Source: Fibrobacterales bacterium
GTDB taxonomy: Bacteria; Fibrobacterota; Fibrobacteria; Fibrobacterales; Fibrobacteraceae
DNA: 18,710 nucleotides
Reading direction: 5' to 3'
Assembly (NCBI GenBank): GCA_025997455.1
Contig: BNUP01000036.1
Coordinates: forward strand, 1-18,710
This document shows, one piece after another, positions 10,889 to 17,647 of this stretch. Positions within the stretch are counted from its first letter, which is position 1; every line of letters begins with the position of its first letter. The notes under the pieces were generated by a model that did no database searches, was not told the DNA's origin, and saw nothing but the letters and a program-made list of their open reading frames with translations. A program made the translations under genes and the position numbers.

Positions 10889-13669
10889 ATGTCAAATTCA
10901 TTTGTAGAAAACGGGGGCGAAATGTCCCAACCTGAACTTACGAGTGCTAAAGCACTCTCTCTACAAAAGCCAAACTCTTGGCTTTCGTTGGGGGAGTCCC
11001 CCGCCCTCATAAATATTCCACGCACTTCTGCAGAAATTCGCGATTCTTTTATCAGGTTTTTTCAGGGTAAAAATCACCTGTTCGTGCGTTCATCGCCTGT
11101 TGTTCCGCAAGACGACCCAACTCTAATGTTTATTAACGCAGGAATGAATCAATTCAAAGCGTGTTTTTTGGGAGATAATCCAAGCGGTTATGTGAGAGTG
11201 GCAAATTCGCAAAAGTGCATTCGAGTCAGCGGCAAGCACAACGATTTAGACGAAGTCGGGCGCGATACTTATCATCATACATTTTTTGAAATGCTCGGCA
11301 ATTGGTCTTTTGGCGATTACTATAAAAAAGAGGCGATAACTTGGGCGTGGGAACTCTTAACGGAAGTTTGGAAATTACCCAAAGAACGATTGTTTGTGAC
11401 AGTTTTTAGAGACGATGACGAGGCGGCGCAAATCTGGAAAGAAGTCAGCAAACTACCCGATAATCGCATTATGCGTTTTGGCGAAAAGAGCAATTTTTGG
11501 GAAATGGGGGAGACAGGTCCCTGCGGTCCTTGCAGTGAAATTCACTATGACAAAGGCGATATTGCAACGCAAGAGGCGACATTCAGCGACCCTGTTGCGG
11601 GCGTGAACGGCACAAATGCGAGATACATTGAAATTTGGAACAATGTGTTTATGCAATACGAACGGATGAAAGACGGAACTCTAAAAGAATTACCCAAAAA
11701 AAATGTAGATACGGGAATGGGTTTTGAGCGGGTATGTGCGATTTTGCAAGGCAAGGAATCGAACTACGATACCGATGTATTTACGCCGATAATTTCAAAA
11801 ATTACGGAACTTTCGGGCGTGCCATATACGAGCGGTGCGGAAGGTATGCCTCACAGAGTTGTAGCCGACCATTTGCGGGCGTTGTCTTTTGCAATTGCAG
11901 ACGGTGCTCTGCCTTCTAATGAAGGTCGCGGTTATGTGCTCAGGAGAATTTTACGGAGAGCGAGTAGATACGCACGACTTCTCGGTCAAAAAGAACCATT
12001 TATATGCAAGTTAATTCCAACGCTTTCGGAAACTATGGGTGAGGCGTTTCCCGAAATTCGCGAACGGGCAGATTTTGTTGCGGAGGTTATTAAGGCGGAG
12101 GAAGACAGGTTTATTCGCACGCTCGATGCAGGACTTGAGAGGTTTGAAAAAATTGTGGGGGAAATATCCCCCTCCCCCTCAGCGACCATCGTTATTCCGG
12201 GTAAAGATGTATTCACGCTATATGATACTTATGGTTTTCCTCCCGATTTAACCCGCATTTTAGCGGAAGAAAAAGGTCTCGAAATTGACGAAGTCGGTTT
12301 TGAAGCCGAAATGGAAAAACAGAAGGAAAGGGCGAGAGGTGCGCAAAAGCAAGGACTTTCCGCTATAGGTTCGGAAGGTTGGACAATTTTTTCAGAAGGT
12401 TCTACAGAATTTTTGGGTTATTTACAGGCACAAGCAGAGGTCAAAATTTTAAGATACAAAGAAGATAATGACAACACTTCTAATAACGGACATATTTCCA
12501 TAGTGTTGAATAAAACGCCATTTTACGCCGAAATGGGCGGGCAGGTCGGCGAGCGCGGAACTCTCTCCTCTCAAAACGGGCTTTTAAAACTGCAAGTATT
12601 CGATACCGTTAAAGTTAATGATGTTTGGATACATCGTGCAAAAGTTGCGGATGGCACTTTAACTGTCGATGCTATGTCGCAGGAATTTACCGCACAGGTA
12701 AATGAAGATGAAAGGGCGGCAACACGCAAAAATCACTCCGCAACACATTTACTCCAAGCGGCACTTCGCAAAGTGGTAGGTGAACATATTTCACAACAGG
12801 GTTCTCGTGTTAGTTCAGAACTTTTGAGATTTGACTTTACCGCATTTTCCGCACTTTCTCCCGAACAGATTAGAGAAGTTGAAAATTTGGTGAATGAAAA
12901 AATTCAGGAATGCAAGCCTATAAGCACGGAGGAATTGCCGATTGAAAAGGCTAAGGAAAGCGGGGCAACGGCGTTGTTCGGCGAAAAATACGGTTCGGTT
13001 GTGCGAGTGGTTTCGGTTGAGGATTTTTCAAAGGAATTTTGCGGAGGTTTGCACGCAAATAACACGGGTGAAATTGGTGTGTTCCGTATTTTGAGTGAGA
13101 GTTCAGTTAGTGCGGGAGTTCGCAGAATTGAGGCGGTTACTGCATTTGGAGCAATAGCAAAATATAGGGAAGAGTCGATAATTGTGTCTTCGCTCCGCGA
13201 CAGACTGCGGGCGGCGGCAGAGCAAATTCCCGAACGGTTGGAGCAGTTGTTCCAAGATTCCAAAAAACAGGAGAAATTGGTCGCTATGCTCAGGCAGCAA
13301 ATTGCCGCGGCAAAAGCGGGAGAGTTGTTCCATAAGGCGATGGAAATTAACGGGATAAAAGTTTGGACAATGCAAACTAAAATTGCAAATGAAGAGTTTA
13401 GCACACTTGTTGAGGGAGCACAGTCGCAAATTTCCGAAGGCGTTGCGGTGCTTGCAAATGTGGAAGAAAATTCGGGAACCATTGCCGTGATTGTGCATAG
13501 TGCATTGGTTCAAAAAGGTGTTAAAGCAGGCGACATAGTAAAAAAATTAGCGGAAATTGCAGGCGGAAAAGGCGGCGGCAGACCAAATTTTGCACAGGCT
13601 GGAACAAAAACTCCCGAAAAAATTAAGGATGCATTTGCCGCGATAAACTCCGTGATTGAGGGGATTTGA
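10889..13669 (+). CDS. alaS: Alanyl-tRNA synthetase
   Basis: 926 residues from the outermost ATG. It charges tRNA-Ala in the cytoplasm. The class II catalytic domain begins at Thr-Ser-Ala-Glu-Ile-Arg-Asp-Ser-Phe, about residue 45, and runs through Asn-Ala-Gly-Met-Asn-Gln-Phe. The editing domain has the metal ligands His-Ser-Ala-Thr-His near 616-620 and Cys-Gly-Gly-Leu-His near 718-722 (usually CGGTH). The C-Ala domain contains Gly-Lys-Gly-Gly-Gly-Arg-Pro-Asn-Phe-Ala-Gln-Ala-Gly. Without the first 44 residues the length is about 880, the family norm. That leader is non-conserved and encoded by three tandem hairpins (10942-11002). ATG 10922 (after GGGGGCGAA) is an alternative start. No start codon lies closer to the conserved region than TTG 10988, so either the leader is translated or initiation is atypical. 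Confidence 0.95.
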   Translation: MSNSFVENGGEMSQPELTSAKALSLQKPNSWLSLGESPALINIPRTSAEIRDSFIRFFQGKNHLFVRSSPVVPQDDPTLMFINAGMNQFKACFLGDNPSGYVRVANSQKCIRVSGKHNDLDEVGRDTYHHTFFEMLGNWSFGDYYKKEAITWAWELLTEVWKLPKERLFVTVFRDDDEAAQIWKEVSKLPDNRIMRFGEKSNFWEMGETGPCGPCSEIHYDKGDIATQEATFSDPVAGVNGTNARYIEIWNNVFMQYERMKDGTLKELPKKNVDTGMGFERVCAILQGKESNYDTDVFTPIISKITELSGVPYTSGAEGMPHRVVADHLRALSFAIADGALPSNEGRGYVLRRILRRASRYARLLGQKEPFICKLIPTLSETMGEAFPEIRERADFVAEVIKAEEDRFIRTLDAGLERFEKIVGEISPSPSATIVIPGKDVFTLYDTYGFPPDLTRILAEEKGLEIDEVGFEAEMEKQKERARGAQKQGLSAIGSEGWTIFSEGSTEFLGYLQAQAEVKILRYKEDNDNTSNNGHISIVLNKTPFYAEMGGQVGERGTLSSQNGLLKLQVFDTVKVNDVWIHRAKVADGTLTVDAMSQEFTAQVNEDERAATRKNHSATHLLQAALRKVVGEHISQQGSRVSSELLRFDFTAFSALSPEQIREVENLVNEKIQECKPISTEELPIEKAKESGATALFGEKYGSVVRVVSVEDFSKEFCGGLHANNTGEIGVFRILSESSVSAGVRRIEAVTAFGAIAKYREESIIVSSLRDRLRAAAEQIPERLEQLFQDSKKQEKLVAMLRQQIAAAKAGELFHKAMEINGIKVWTMQTKIANEEFSTLVEGAQSQISEGVAVLANVEENSGTIAVIVHSALVQKGVKAGDIVKKLAEIAGGKGGGRPNFAQAGTKTPEKIKDAFAAINSVIEGI
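10901..11003 (+). repeat. Hairpin cluster within the 5' end of alaS
   Basis: Three adjacent perfect hairpins: GAGTGC-TAAA-GCACTC (10942-10957), AAAGCCAA-ACTC-TTGGCTTT (10966-10985) and GGGGGA-G-TCCCCC (10990-11002). They are bracketed by TTTGTAGA (10901-10908) pairing with TCTACAAA (10960-10967) and by CGGGGG (10912-10917) pairing with CCCCCG (10998-11003). All of it is in frame with alaS. It looks like an inserted palindromic repeat or a 5' regulatory structure. Confidence 0.65.
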
Positions 13670-13686
13670 TATTATCATACTCGTGC

Positions 13687-13720
13687 GGAGCAATGTCATT
13701 ATCGGGCTTGCTCCGATAAT
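13687..13720 (+). other. Interlocked inverted repeats after alaS
   Basis: GGAGCAA (13687-13693) pairs with TTGCTCC (13708-13714), while ATTATCGG (13698-13705) pairs with CCGATAAT (13713-13720). The arms interleave, so the two hairpins exclude each other or form a pseudoknot. No U-tract follows, so it is not a classical terminator. Confidence 0.45.
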
Positions 13721-13738
13721 CCAAAGAGGCAATTAAAA

Positions 13739-13766
13739 TTTAACAAGGAAAATAATTTTCTATATT
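13739..13766 (+). promoter_or_regulatory. Putative promoter of the restriction-modification operon
   Basis: TTTAAC (13739-13744), 16 bases, then TATATT (13761-13766) within TTTTCTATATTTCT. The -10 ends only 6 bases before ATG 13773, so transcription would begin at or next to the start codon, giving a leaderless or nearly leaderless mRNA. No Shine-Dalgarno sequence is present, in agreement with this. Confidence 0.5.
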
Positions 13767-13772
13767 TCTACT

Positions 13773-14579
13773 ATGGCAGATTCAAAAAAAGATAAGGTTC
13801 TTGAAAAATTATTTGAGTTTTGTAAAAGCGAAAATGATTTCGTCTTTCACAACGACTTAGTAAAAGATGTCTGTAAAAAAATCGGTTTTGGAAACCCGTT
13901 TGATGTTACCAAATTAGATAACGAAACCAAGTTGCCAAAAATTTTAACGGATAATGATTATGCTTTGGTTCACATTGGAGGCGGTAACCATAAATTTGTC
14001 AAAGGAATAAACAAAATCTACCATAATTTTGAACCAATAGAAAAAATTATAAATTGGAAATATCAAAAATCGATTTTGAATCAATTTAATTCAAGTGAAA
14101 GTAACATTCTATCTGTTGCTAACAATCAAAGAATTTTACACAATTTTTTATTTGAAAAAGATACCGAATTTAATGATGTAGATATAATAAAACGCCCTAA
14201 AACATATTTTCCGCACAGAACAAAAACTTCATTTGAATATTTATTGGGCGATGAAAAAATTATCCTTCACAATATACAGATAGAAATTGATTTAACCATT
14301 GAATTTCATGGAATAGTTGGTGTATTTGAAGCGAAAAACGGTAAGCCTGATAATTTTTCAATATACCAAATTTATCATCCGTTTTTATATTACCACAATG
14401 CGAAATCTGCAGAATTAAAAGGTAAAATAAAAGACATTTTTAGCGTATATGTTGTGCGTGAAAACGAAAATGATTTTGATACAATAAAACTTTGGGCTTA
14501 TACTTTTGAAAATCCGTTTGACCCAACATCTATAGAATTTATAAAATCTGCACAATATAATCTGATAAATAAGGCGTAA
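13773..14579 (+). CDS. Putative type II restriction endonuclease (PD-(D/E)XK fold)
   Basis: 268 residues, with no close family recognised by eye. A PD-(D/E)XK-like nuclease core is suggested by Glu171-Ile-Asp173 in Gln-Ile-Glu-Ile-Asp-Leu-Thr-Ile-Glu followed by Phe-Glu186-Ala-Lys188-Asn-Gly, the D-x(n)-ExK spacing of Mg-dependent endonucleases. The N-terminal third is Lys-rich with a winged-helix feel and could contact DNA. The methyltransferase gene starts one base after its stop (TAA-A-ATG), the arrangement of a restriction-modification pair, and this context is the main support for the call. It would cleave unmethylated foreign DNA; the recognition site cannot be read. Codon use is much more AT-rich than alaS before it, consistent with transfer. 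Possible leaderless promoter directly upstream. Confidence 0.72.
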   Translation: MADSKKDKVLEKLFEFCKSENDFVFHNDLVKDVCKKIGFGNPFDVTKLDNETKLPKILTDNDYALVHIGGGNHKFVKGINKIYHNFEPIEKIINWKYQKSILNQFNSSESNILSVANNQRILHNFLFEKDTEFNDVDIIKRPKTYFPHRTKTSFEYLLGDEKIILHNIQIEIDLTIEFHGIVGVFEAKNGKPDNFSIYQIYHPFLYYHNAKSAELKGKIKDIFSVYVVRENENDFDTIKLWAYTFENPFDPTSIEFIKSAQYNLINKA

Positions 14580-14580
14580 A

Positions 14581-15423
14581 ATGCTCGAAAATTTTCAAAA
14601 TAAAGTCTTTAATGAGGATATTTTGCAAGTACTCAGGCGCTTGCCGAATAATTCCCTTGATATGATTTACGGAGATCCCGATTACAATGTGGGTATAAAT
14701 TACGCAGGTAAAAATTATACTCAAAAATGGAATGATTATATAGAATGGTATGTTGAACTCGCAAGAGAAAGTTTGAGAGTGTTAAAGCCGAACGGAAATT
14801 TGTTTATGTTAAATTATCCCAAGCAAAATGCATACTTACGAGTTAAATTTTTGGATGAAAATGCATTTTTAGTGAATGATTATGTTTGGGTGTATAATAC
14901 AAATGTGGGAATGTCGCCAAAAAAATTAACAACAGCACATCGTTCAATTTTGCACGCAACAAAAAGCAAAGATAACAATTTTTACAAGGAAAATATAGTT
15001 GTTCCGTATTTGAATTTATCTGATAAGAGAATACAAGGGCGCATCGCTGCAGGGCACGCCGGCAGAATGCCGTATAGTTGGTTTTATTACGATTTAGTTA
15101 AAAATGTTAATAAAGACAAAACGATGCATGCTTGCCAAATTCCTTTACCTCTTGTTGAAATGCTTATTAAAAGTTGCACTAAAGAGAATGATGATTGTTT
15201 TATTATGTTTGGCGGTAGCGGCAGTGAATTAGTTCTTTGCAAAAAATTAAAGAGAAATTTTATAAGTTGTGAAATTCATCCAAAGTATTATCAAATGATT
15301 TTAGACCGTTTGGAAAACAACGGTGAAATAAAAGATGAGTTTAAGATACAGAGTATTTTGGAAAAGAGAAGTTCTTTTAAGCAAAGAATAGAAGAACGCA
15401 ATTTATTTGAGAATAACCTGTAA
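14581..15423 (+). CDS. Type II DNA methyltransferase (N6-adenine/N4-cytosine, beta class)
   Basis: 280 residues. Motif IV Asp32-Pro-Asp-Tyr35 is near the N-terminus and motif I Phe210-Gly-Gly-Ser-Gly214 is near the C-terminus, followed by Phe-Ile-Ser-Cys-Glu-Ile (motif II). This IV-then-I order, with the target-recognition region between, defines the beta class of amino-methyltransferases. It transfers a methyl group from S-adenosylmethionine to adenine N6 or cytosine N4 and would protect host DNA from the upstream nuclease. Motif IV is DPDY rather than the common DPPY; the change keeps the catalytic Asp and Tyr, so activity is expected. The catalytic region continues Asn-Val-Gly-Ile-Asn-Tyr. 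Its stop TAA (15421-15423) is also the first triplet of repeat element copy D. AT-rich like its partner. Confidence 0.92.
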   Translation: MLENFQNKVFNEDILQVLRRLPNNSLDMIYGDPDYNVGINYAGKNYTQKWNDYIEWYVELARESLRVLKPNGNLFMLNYPKQNAYLRVKFLDENAFLVNDYVWVYNTNVGMSPKKLTTAHRSILHATKSKDNNFYKENIVVPYLNLSDKRIQGRIAAGHAGRMPYSWFYYDLVKNVNKDKTMHACQIPLPLVEMLIKSCTKENDDCFIMFGGSGSELVLCKKLKRNFISCEIHPKYYQMILDRLENNGEIKDEFKIQSILEKRSSFKQRIEERNLFENNL

Positions 15424-15574
15424 GTAACCACTATTAACCTCATAAGAGGTTGGTAGTGGTTACCAAGCGACATAGGCGAACTGCGTTTTTTATGCAAATT
15501 TGAGTAGTTCGCCGTCGTCTCTAAAAACTCAAATCTGTGGAATTGTGTTACAAAGAGAGTTTTTAGAGGTTTCC
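15421..15574 (-). repeat. Three-hairpin dispersed element, copy D (uninterrupted)
   Basis: Reverse orientation relative to A and B. Hairpin 3 pairs GTAACCACTATTAACCTC (15424-15441) with its near-complement 15446-15463 around an ATAA loop, two positions being G-U in RNA. Hairpin 2 pairs GGCGAAC (15476-15482) with GTTCGCC (15507-15513) plus flanking GTCG-type bases. Hairpin 1 pairs CTCTAAAAACTC with GAGTTTTTAGAG around 15519-15568. It starts on the methyltransferase stop codon and ends 4 bases before the Shine-Dalgarno sequence of the ZnuA-like gene. Confidence 0.85.
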
Positions 15575-15590
15575 TGTAGGAGCGAAGTAT

Positions 15591-16571
15591 ATGAAAAAAT
15601 GTTTAATGCTTGCAGTATTTTTATCTTCTCTGTTTTTTATTTTCGCTTGCGAAAAAGACTCAGAAAAAATATCGGAAAGAAATGAGAATCAGGGCAATGG
15701 GAAAATCAATATTACCACAACGATTTTTCCGCTTTATGATTTTATTCGTCAAATTGCGGGTGATAAAGCAAATTTAAAAATGCTCTTGCCGCTCGGTGCG
15801 GAGAGTCATTCTTATGAGCCGACTCCGCAAGACATAATAGATATTCAAAACAGCAGTTTATTTGTTTATATAGGCGGAGAATCAGACGAGTGGATGAATA
15901 AAATTTTCAGTTCAATGAATATGGAGAAAATGAAATTAGTTAAACTAATCGACTCCGTAAATGCGGTAGAGGAAGAAATTGTTGAAGGAATGCAGGAAGA
16001 AGGTAAAGAGGAAGGTGAAGGCGAAACCGAAAATGAGGAAAAGGAATACGACGAACACTTATGGACTTCGCCGAGAAATGCAATTCGTATTGTTGAAGTA
16101 ATCACCGCCGCGTTAAGCGAACTCGACACTGCAAACGCAAAATTTTATCGCAGAAATTCCGATGAATACATCACTAAATTAACCGTACTCGATTTGAAAT
16201 TCAAATCAGTTGTTAAAGATTCGGAAAAGCGAGTGATAGTATTCGGCGACCGTTTTCCGCTCCGCTATTTTGCAGACGAATATAACTTAAAATATTTTGC
16301 CGCCTTTCCCGGATGTTCCGCCGAAACCGAGCCAAGTGCAAAAACTCTGGCATTTTTGATAGACAAAATTAAATCGGAAAAAATTCCCGTTGTTTTTCAC
16401 ATTGAACTCTCAAATGAAAAAATTGCAAAAACAATATCGGAAGCGACCGGTGCAAAAAATCTTTTATTCCACTCGGTTCACAATGTATCAAAAGAGGATT
16501 TTGATTCCGGTAAAGGATATTTTGAATTGATGGATGCAAATGTGCAGAACTTAAAAACAGCGTTGGAATAG
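15591..16571 (+). CDS. ZnuA-like metal ABC transporter substrate-binding lipoprotein
   Basis: 326 residues. A lipoprotein signal peptide with Phe-Ile-Phe-Ala-Cys20 anchors it to a membrane facing the periplasm. Cluster A-I metal-binding features are His73 in Glu-Ser-His-Ser-Tyr-Glu-Pro-Thr-Pro, His156 in Asp-Glu-His-Leu-Trp-Thr-Ser-Pro, an Asp220-Arg-Phe-Pro-Leu-Arg-Tyr block where many homologues have a third His, and Glu272 near the C-terminal half. It probably binds Zn or Mn and hands it to an ABC permease. The usual His-rich loop is replaced by an acidic stretch at 127-154 that is mostly Glu and Gly. No permease or ATPase gene adjoins it in this window. AGGAG 8 bases before ATG 15591 fixes the start. 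Confidence 0.9.
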   Translation: MKKCLMLAVFLSSLFFIFACEKDSEKISERNENQGNGKINITTTIFPLYDFIRQIAGDKANLKMLLPLGAESHSYEPTPQDIIDIQNSSLFVYIGGESDEWMNKIFSSMNMEKMKLVKLIDSVNAVEEEIVEGMQEEGKEEGEGETENEEKEYDEHLWTSPRNAIRIVEVITAALSELDTANAKFYRRNSDEYITKLTVLDLKFKSVVKDSEKRVIVFGDRFPLRYFADEYNLKYFAAFPGCSAETEPSAKTLAFLIDKIKSEKIPVVFHIELSNEKIAKTISEATGAKNLLFHSVHNVSKEDFDSGKGYFELMDANVQNLKTALE

Positions 16572-16598
16572 ACCCTGCACTTTTTATACATTTCCCGT

Positions 16599-17258
16599 AT
16601 GCTCGACTTTATCACAAAAGAAACTGCACCTAACCCCAATGCAACCGTAATTTGGATGCACGGCTTGGGTGCAGACGGCTATGATTTCGCAGACATTGTT
16701 CCCGAATTGCAACTATCGCCTTCCGCGAAAATCCGTTTCATTTTTCCGCACGCACCGATAATTCCCGTTTCCATAAACAACAATTACAAAATGCGGGCGT
16801 GGTATAACATTACCGATATGAACTTGGCAAAAAATCCCGATATAAAAGGCATAAAAGAAAATGCAAAATTTATAGAGGAATTGATAGACAGAGAAATTGA
16901 AACCGGTATAAAATCAGATCGGATAATTTTAATCGGTTTCAGTCAGGGCGGGGTTATGGCTTTGCATACCGCAACAAGATGCAAAAAGAAATTAGCAGGT
17001 GCGGTTTGCTTGTCTTCTTATTTCCCGACTGCGGAATCCTTAGATGAGGAAGGTTCGGAGGCGAATAAAAATATTCCAATTTTTTTCGGTCACGGAAATT
17101 TCGATGCCGTTGTTCCGCCCGAACTCGGACTACTCGCCTACAATTTTTTCAAATCCCGCGGAAACCCAATTGAACGGCACACCTATAATATGCAACACTC
17201 GGTTTGTCTGGAAGAATTGACGGCTCTCGGTGCGTGGGTTAACGGAATTTTTACATAG
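16599..17258 (+). CDS. Acyl-protein-thioesterase/carboxylesterase-like alpha/beta hydrolase
   Basis: 219 residues, the usual size for the phospholipase/carboxylesterase (Abhydrolase_2) family. Oxyanion-hole His-Gly-Leu-Gly-Ala-Asp at 21-26, nucleophile Ser115 in Gly-Phe-Ser-Gln-Gly-Gly, Asp169 in Gly-Asn-Phe-Asp-Ala-Val-Val-Pro and His200 in Met-Gln-His-Ser-Val form a complete triad. An Arg-Ala-Trp-Tyr-Asn block at 66-70 is typical of the family. No signal peptide, so cytoplasmic. Family members hydrolyse short acyl esters, lysophospholipids or acyl-thioesters; the natural substrate is unknown. It starts 27 bases after the ZnuA-like gene with no obvious Shine-Dalgarno sequence, so it may be read through from that gene, but nothing suggests a shared function. 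Confidence 0.92.
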   Translation: MLDFITKETAPNPNATVIWMHGLGADGYDFADIVPELQLSPSAKIRFIFPHAPIIPVSINNNYKMRAWYNITDMNLAKNPDIKGIKENAKFIEELIDREIETGIKSDRIILIGFSQGGVMALHTATRCKKKLAGAVCLSSYFPTAESLDEEGSEANKNIPIFFGHGNFDAVVPPELGLLAYNFFKSRGNPIERHTYNMQHSVCLEELTALGAWVNGIFT

Positions 17259-17263
17259 CATTG

Positions 17264-17289
17264 CCTGTAGTAATCTCTTAAAAACTCCC
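17264..17289 (+). repeat. Head fragment of the dispersed element
   Basis: This 26-base stretch matches the first 26 bases of copy B (from CCTATAGTAATCTC) at 22 positions and then breaks off. It lies 117 bases upstream of copy B in the same orientation. Confidence 0.6.
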
Positions 17290-17344
17290 AAAAAAAATTT
17301 CTATATTTACACTCGATGTTGCAAGTATTGCAGAAAACTTTTTT

Positions 17345-17384
17345 AACTCCTGTATACAGGAGTTCGGGGCGTAGCCCCGAACTC
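17345..17384 (+). other. Two overlapping palindromes
   Basis: AACTCCTGTA-TACAGGAGTT (17345-17364) is a perfect 20-base palindrome. GAGTTCGGGGC-GTA-GCCCCGAACTC (17360-17384) is a perfect 11-bp stem with a 3-base loop. They share GAGTT, so the full structures cannot form together. The second hairpin lacks a following U-tract. Confidence 0.6.
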
Positions 17385-17405
17385 TGACATTATTAAAATA
17401 AAACC

Positions 17406-17565
17406 TATAGTAATCTCAGAAGAACTCCCTCAAACTTTATCTCATAAAACAAGGAGTTCTTCTGAGACGACGGCGAACCGCTTAAATTTGCATAAAAATA
17501 CAGTTCGCCTGTGTCGCTTATTAGGCTCTGACGACCTCTTAACGAGTTCTTCTGAGCCTACTATA
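17406..17565 (+). repeat. Three-hairpin dispersed element, copy B
   Basis: 160 bp, the same length as copy A. Terminal TATAGTA (17406-17412) and TACTATA (17559-17565). Hairpin 1 pairs 17414-17428 with 17453-17467 perfectly. Hairpin 2 pairs CGAC+GGCGAAC (17468-17478) with GTTCGCC (17503-17509) and GTCG (17513-17516). Hairpin 3 spans 17523-17560. The right arm of hairpin 3 repeats the right arm of hairpin 1 (GAGTTCTTCTGAG), so the left arm of hairpin 1 could pair with either. Confidence 0.88.
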
Positions 17566-17647
17566 AGAAATTTTTTGGATTGCAATGCGGTATCGGCTTG
17601 CAGTGGCGAATATGTTTTTTCCCCTAATCAACAATCGGAGGTTCATA

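Larger units (their letters stand above)
17259..17647. other. Gene-free spacer with repeat fragments and overlapping hairpins
   Basis: Contains a head fragment of the dispersed element (17264-17289), a -10-like TATATT (17302-17307), two overlapping perfect palindromes (17345-17384) and the complete copy B (17406-17565). A 23-codon frame from ATG 17316 to TGA runs through the palindromes but shows no coding signs. The Shine-Dalgarno sequence of the downstream lipoprotein is at its right end. Confidence 0.6.

Noticed and set aside
12904..13482. Long antisense open frame (192 codons) opposite alaS
   Set aside because: A shadow of the codon pattern of alaS, whose protein is certain on the + strand.
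17316..17387. 23-codon frame from ATG 17316 after a TATATT motif
   Set aside because: It is almost entirely made of two palindromes and has no Shine-Dalgarno sequence; it is more likely structural DNA or RNA.
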